Under the pieces are notes generated by a model that worked only from the letters and a program-made list of their open reading frames with translations, made no database searches and had not been told where the DNA came from. Shown here piece after piece: positions 62,339 to 64,000 of a DNA stretch of 64,000 nucleotides. The stretch lies in assembly GCF_900110575.1 (NCBI RefSeq), contig NZ_FOEF01000017.1, positions 124,001 through 188,000 of the forward strand. Reading direction: 5' to 3'. The stretch is from Amycolatopsis saalfeldensis. Its GTDB lineage: Bacteria; Actinomycetota; Actinomycetes; Mycobacteriales; Pseudonocardiaceae. The position numbers and the translations under genes were made by a program. The stretch's first letter is position 1. Every line of letters starts with the position of its first letter.

Positions 62339-63999
62339 CCCACGGCTCGCGCCATCGCCCGGCCCGCGGCGCGGCCGGAGAAGATGCAGCCGCCCAGGAA
62401 CGTGCCCTCCAGCGCGTTGTACCCGTGGACGCCACCGCCGCCGAAGCCCGCGACCTCACCCGCGGCGTACAGGCCGGGGAACGGCGAGCCGTCGTCGCGC
62501 ACCGCTTGGGAGTCCAAAGTGGTCTGGACGCCGCCGAGGGTCTTGCGGGTCAGGATGTTCAGCCGGACGGCGATCAACGGCCCGTGCGCGGGGTCGAGGA
62601 AACGGTGCGGCTTGACCACCCGCGCCACCCGGTCGCCGATGAACCGGCGCGCGTTCGCGACGGCCATCAGCTGCAGGTCCTTCGAGTACGGGTTCCCGAC
62701 CTCCAGGTCACGGGCGACGATCTGGCGCGCCAGCTCCGCGGCGTCGATCCGCGGCCCGCGCGAGAGCTTGTTCATCCCCTCGACCAGCGTGGGAACGTCT
62801 TGTGCGACAACGAAGTCCACGCCGTGCTGCTTGAACGCGTCGACCGGGCCCGGCGCGCCGCCGCTTGCGCGCGCGACCAGCGTCTGCCTGAGGTCCTTGC
62901 CGGTGATGTCCGGGTTCTGCTCGGAGCCCGAGAGCATGAACTCCTTCTCCAGGATCGTCTGCGTCAGCACGAACCACGAGTAGTCGTGGCCGGTGGCGAG
63001 GATCGTCTTGAGCGAGCCGTTGGTGTCGAAGCCGGGGAAGTTCGGCGCGGGCAGGCGTTGCCCGGTGGCGTCGAACCAGAGCGAGGACGGGCCGGGGATG
63101 ATCCGGATCGCGTGGTCCGGCCAGATCGGGTCCCAGTTGTGGATGCCCTCGGTGTAGTGCCACATCCGGTCGCGGTTCACCACGTTCGCGCCGGCCGTCT
63201 CGGTGATCGCGATCATGCGACCGTCCACATGGGCCGGCACGCCGGGGATCATCGTGGTGGGCACCGGGCCCAGCCGCTCGACCGGCCAGTTGCGCCGGAC
63301 CAGCTCGTGGTTGTGGCCGATGCCGCCGGAGCTGACCAGCACCGCCTTCGCCCGCAGCTCGAACTCGCCGGCCTTTTCGCGTGACGACTTGTGGCCGCGC
63401 TCCTCCTCGGAGGGCACCAGCACGGTGCCGCGGACGCCGACCGCCGCGCCGTCCTCGACGACCAGCTCGTCCACCTGGTGCCGGAACGCGAACCGGACCA
63501 GCCCGCGCCGCTCGCCGTCGAGCACCGGCTCGGCGAACACCCGCACCACCTCGGGTCCGGTGCCCCAGGTCAGGTGAAACCGCGGCACGGAGTTGCCGTG
63601 CCCGCCCGCCGCGCCGCCGCCGCGCTCGGCCCAGCCGACCATCGGCGTCACGCGCAGGCCCAGGTCACGCAGGTACTGGCGCTTCTCGGTGGCGGCGAAG
63701 CGCACGTACGCCTCGGCCCACTTCCGCGCCCAGTGGTCCTCGTCCTCGCGGTCGAAGCCCGCGGAATCGAGCCAGTCGCGCAACGCGAGTTCGTAGGAGT
63801 CCTTCACGCCGAGCCGGCGCTGCTCGGGGCTGTCGACGAACATCAGCCCGCCCAGCGACCAGAACGCCTGGCCGCCGAGGTTGGCGCGGTTCTCCTGGTC
63901 CAGCACGAGCACCCGGCGGCCCGCCTTGACCAGCTCGTGCGTCGCGACGAGCCCGGCGAGGCCCGCCCCGACCACGATGACGTCCGGTTCGAAGGTCAT
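62335..63999 (-). CDS. FAD-binding dehydrogenase (fumarate reductase/KstD-like fold)
   Basis: 554 residues, complete: the ATG is one base from the window edge. FAD motif GAGLAG (11-16) with the LDQENRANLGGQAFWS loop, the late GLYAAGEVAGFGGGGVHGYN-type end split here at GEVAGF, and the ARAMARA tail place it in the fumarate reductase/3-ketosteroid dehydrogenase flavoprotein superfamily. Members of the same subfamily are annotated simply as FAD-binding dehydrogenases, and the steroid Tyr set is not clear, so the substrate is open. Operon with the hydrolase. Confidence 0.9.
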   Translation of the reverse strand: MTFEPDVIVVGAGLAGLVATHELVKAGRRVLVLDQENRANLGGQAFWSLGGLMFVDSPEQRRLGVKDSYELALRDWLDSAGFDREDEDHWARKWAEAYVRFAATEKRQYLRDLGLRVTPMVGWAERGGGAAGGHGNSVPRFHLTWGTGPEVVRVFAEPVLDGERRGLVRFAFRHQVDELVVEDGAAVGVRGTVLVPSEEERGHKSSREKAGEFELRAKAVLVSSGGIGHNHELVRRNWPVERLGPVPTTMIPGVPAHVDGRMIAITETAGANVVNRDRMWHYTEGIHNWDPIWPDHAIRIIPGPSSLWFDATGQRLPAPNFPGFDTNGSLKTILATGHDYSWFVLTQTILEKEFMLSGSEQNPDITGKDLRQTLVARASGGAPGPVDAFKQHGVDFVVAQDVPTLVEGMNKLSRGPRIDAAELARQIVARDLEVGNPYSKDLQLMAVANARRFIGDRVARVVKPHRFLDPAHGPLIAVRLNILTRKTLGGVQTTLDSQAVRDDGSPFPGLYAAGEVAGFGGGGVHGYNALEGTFLGGCIFSGRAAGRAMARAVG

Positions 64000-64000
64000 T

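Noticed and set aside
59709..62459. 916-codon minus frame across hisS and flanks
   Set aside because: Covers the essential hisS gene in antisense and has no recognisable domain.

Overview
The window is very GC-rich, gene-dense DNA with many GTG starts and ATGA/GTGA gene overlaps. Its gene families (D-Ala-D-Ala carboxypeptidase of actinobacterial layout, SCO4848-like membrane protein, DUF1707 protein, many P450s, a DUF3516 helicase, BMP-type nucleoside uptake) point to a filamentous actinomycete. The style is closest to Pseudonocardiaceae such as Amycolatopsis; that placement is an inference from gene style, not from a marker comparison. It reads as chromosomal core plus metabolic accessory genes. 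I see no rRNA, tRNA, CRISPR array, prophage, or PKS/NRPS cluster.

Layout. 0-5 kb: a YhjD-type membrane protein, a membrane-anchored DD-carboxypeptidase, a secreted subtilisin and an unknown membrane protein. 5.1-5.9 kb: an IS30-family relic with both inverted repeats still visible. 5.9-9.3 kb: the succinate dehydrogenase operon sdhCDAB on the minus strand. 9.9-16.8 kb: a nucleoside uptake and salvage operon (lipoprotein, two-domain ATPase, two permeases, cytidine deaminase, thymidine phosphorylase), with adenosine deaminase at 18.1 kb. 16.8-26 kb: a coiled-coil protein, an MFS carrier, a TetR/SDR divergent pair with twin operators, a very acidic protein and a DUF3516 helicase, then a broken F420:NADP-oxidoreductase-like gene. 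27-33.6 kb: a SorC regulator facing a zinc dehydrogenase plus sugar/polyol ABC transporter operon. 33.6-38.3 kb: three tandem P450 genes with one 3Fe-4S ferredoxin and a divergent TetR. 38.3-45.3 kb: deoC with two aldehyde dehydrogenase genes (one is half-length and lacks the catalytic residues), a serine hydrolase, a DUF1707 protein, a phosphatase-like protein and upp. 45.3-50 kb: TetR genes around a lipase, then a MerR gene with two aldo/keto reductases. 50.1-55.4 kb: a four-gene operon of flavoprotein, FMN alpha-hydroxyacid oxidase, unusual membrane-anchored P450 and CPA2-type antiporter, followed by a two-component system. 57.4-64 kb: a PadR/flavin monooxygenase pair, hisS, and a hydrolase/FAD dehydrogenase pair.

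How it fits together. Nucleoside uptake, cdd, deoA, add, deoC, aldehyde dehydrogenase and upp, although spread over about 35 kb, cover uptake of nucleosides, release of bases, and breakdown of deoxyribose phosphate to acetaldehyde plus glyceraldehyde-3-phosphate. The least familiar unit is the 50.2-55.4 kb oxidative operon. Its P450 lacks the usual I-helix acid/alcohol pair and has no ferredoxin beside it, but is translationally coupled to an oxidase family that normally makes hydrogen peroxide.
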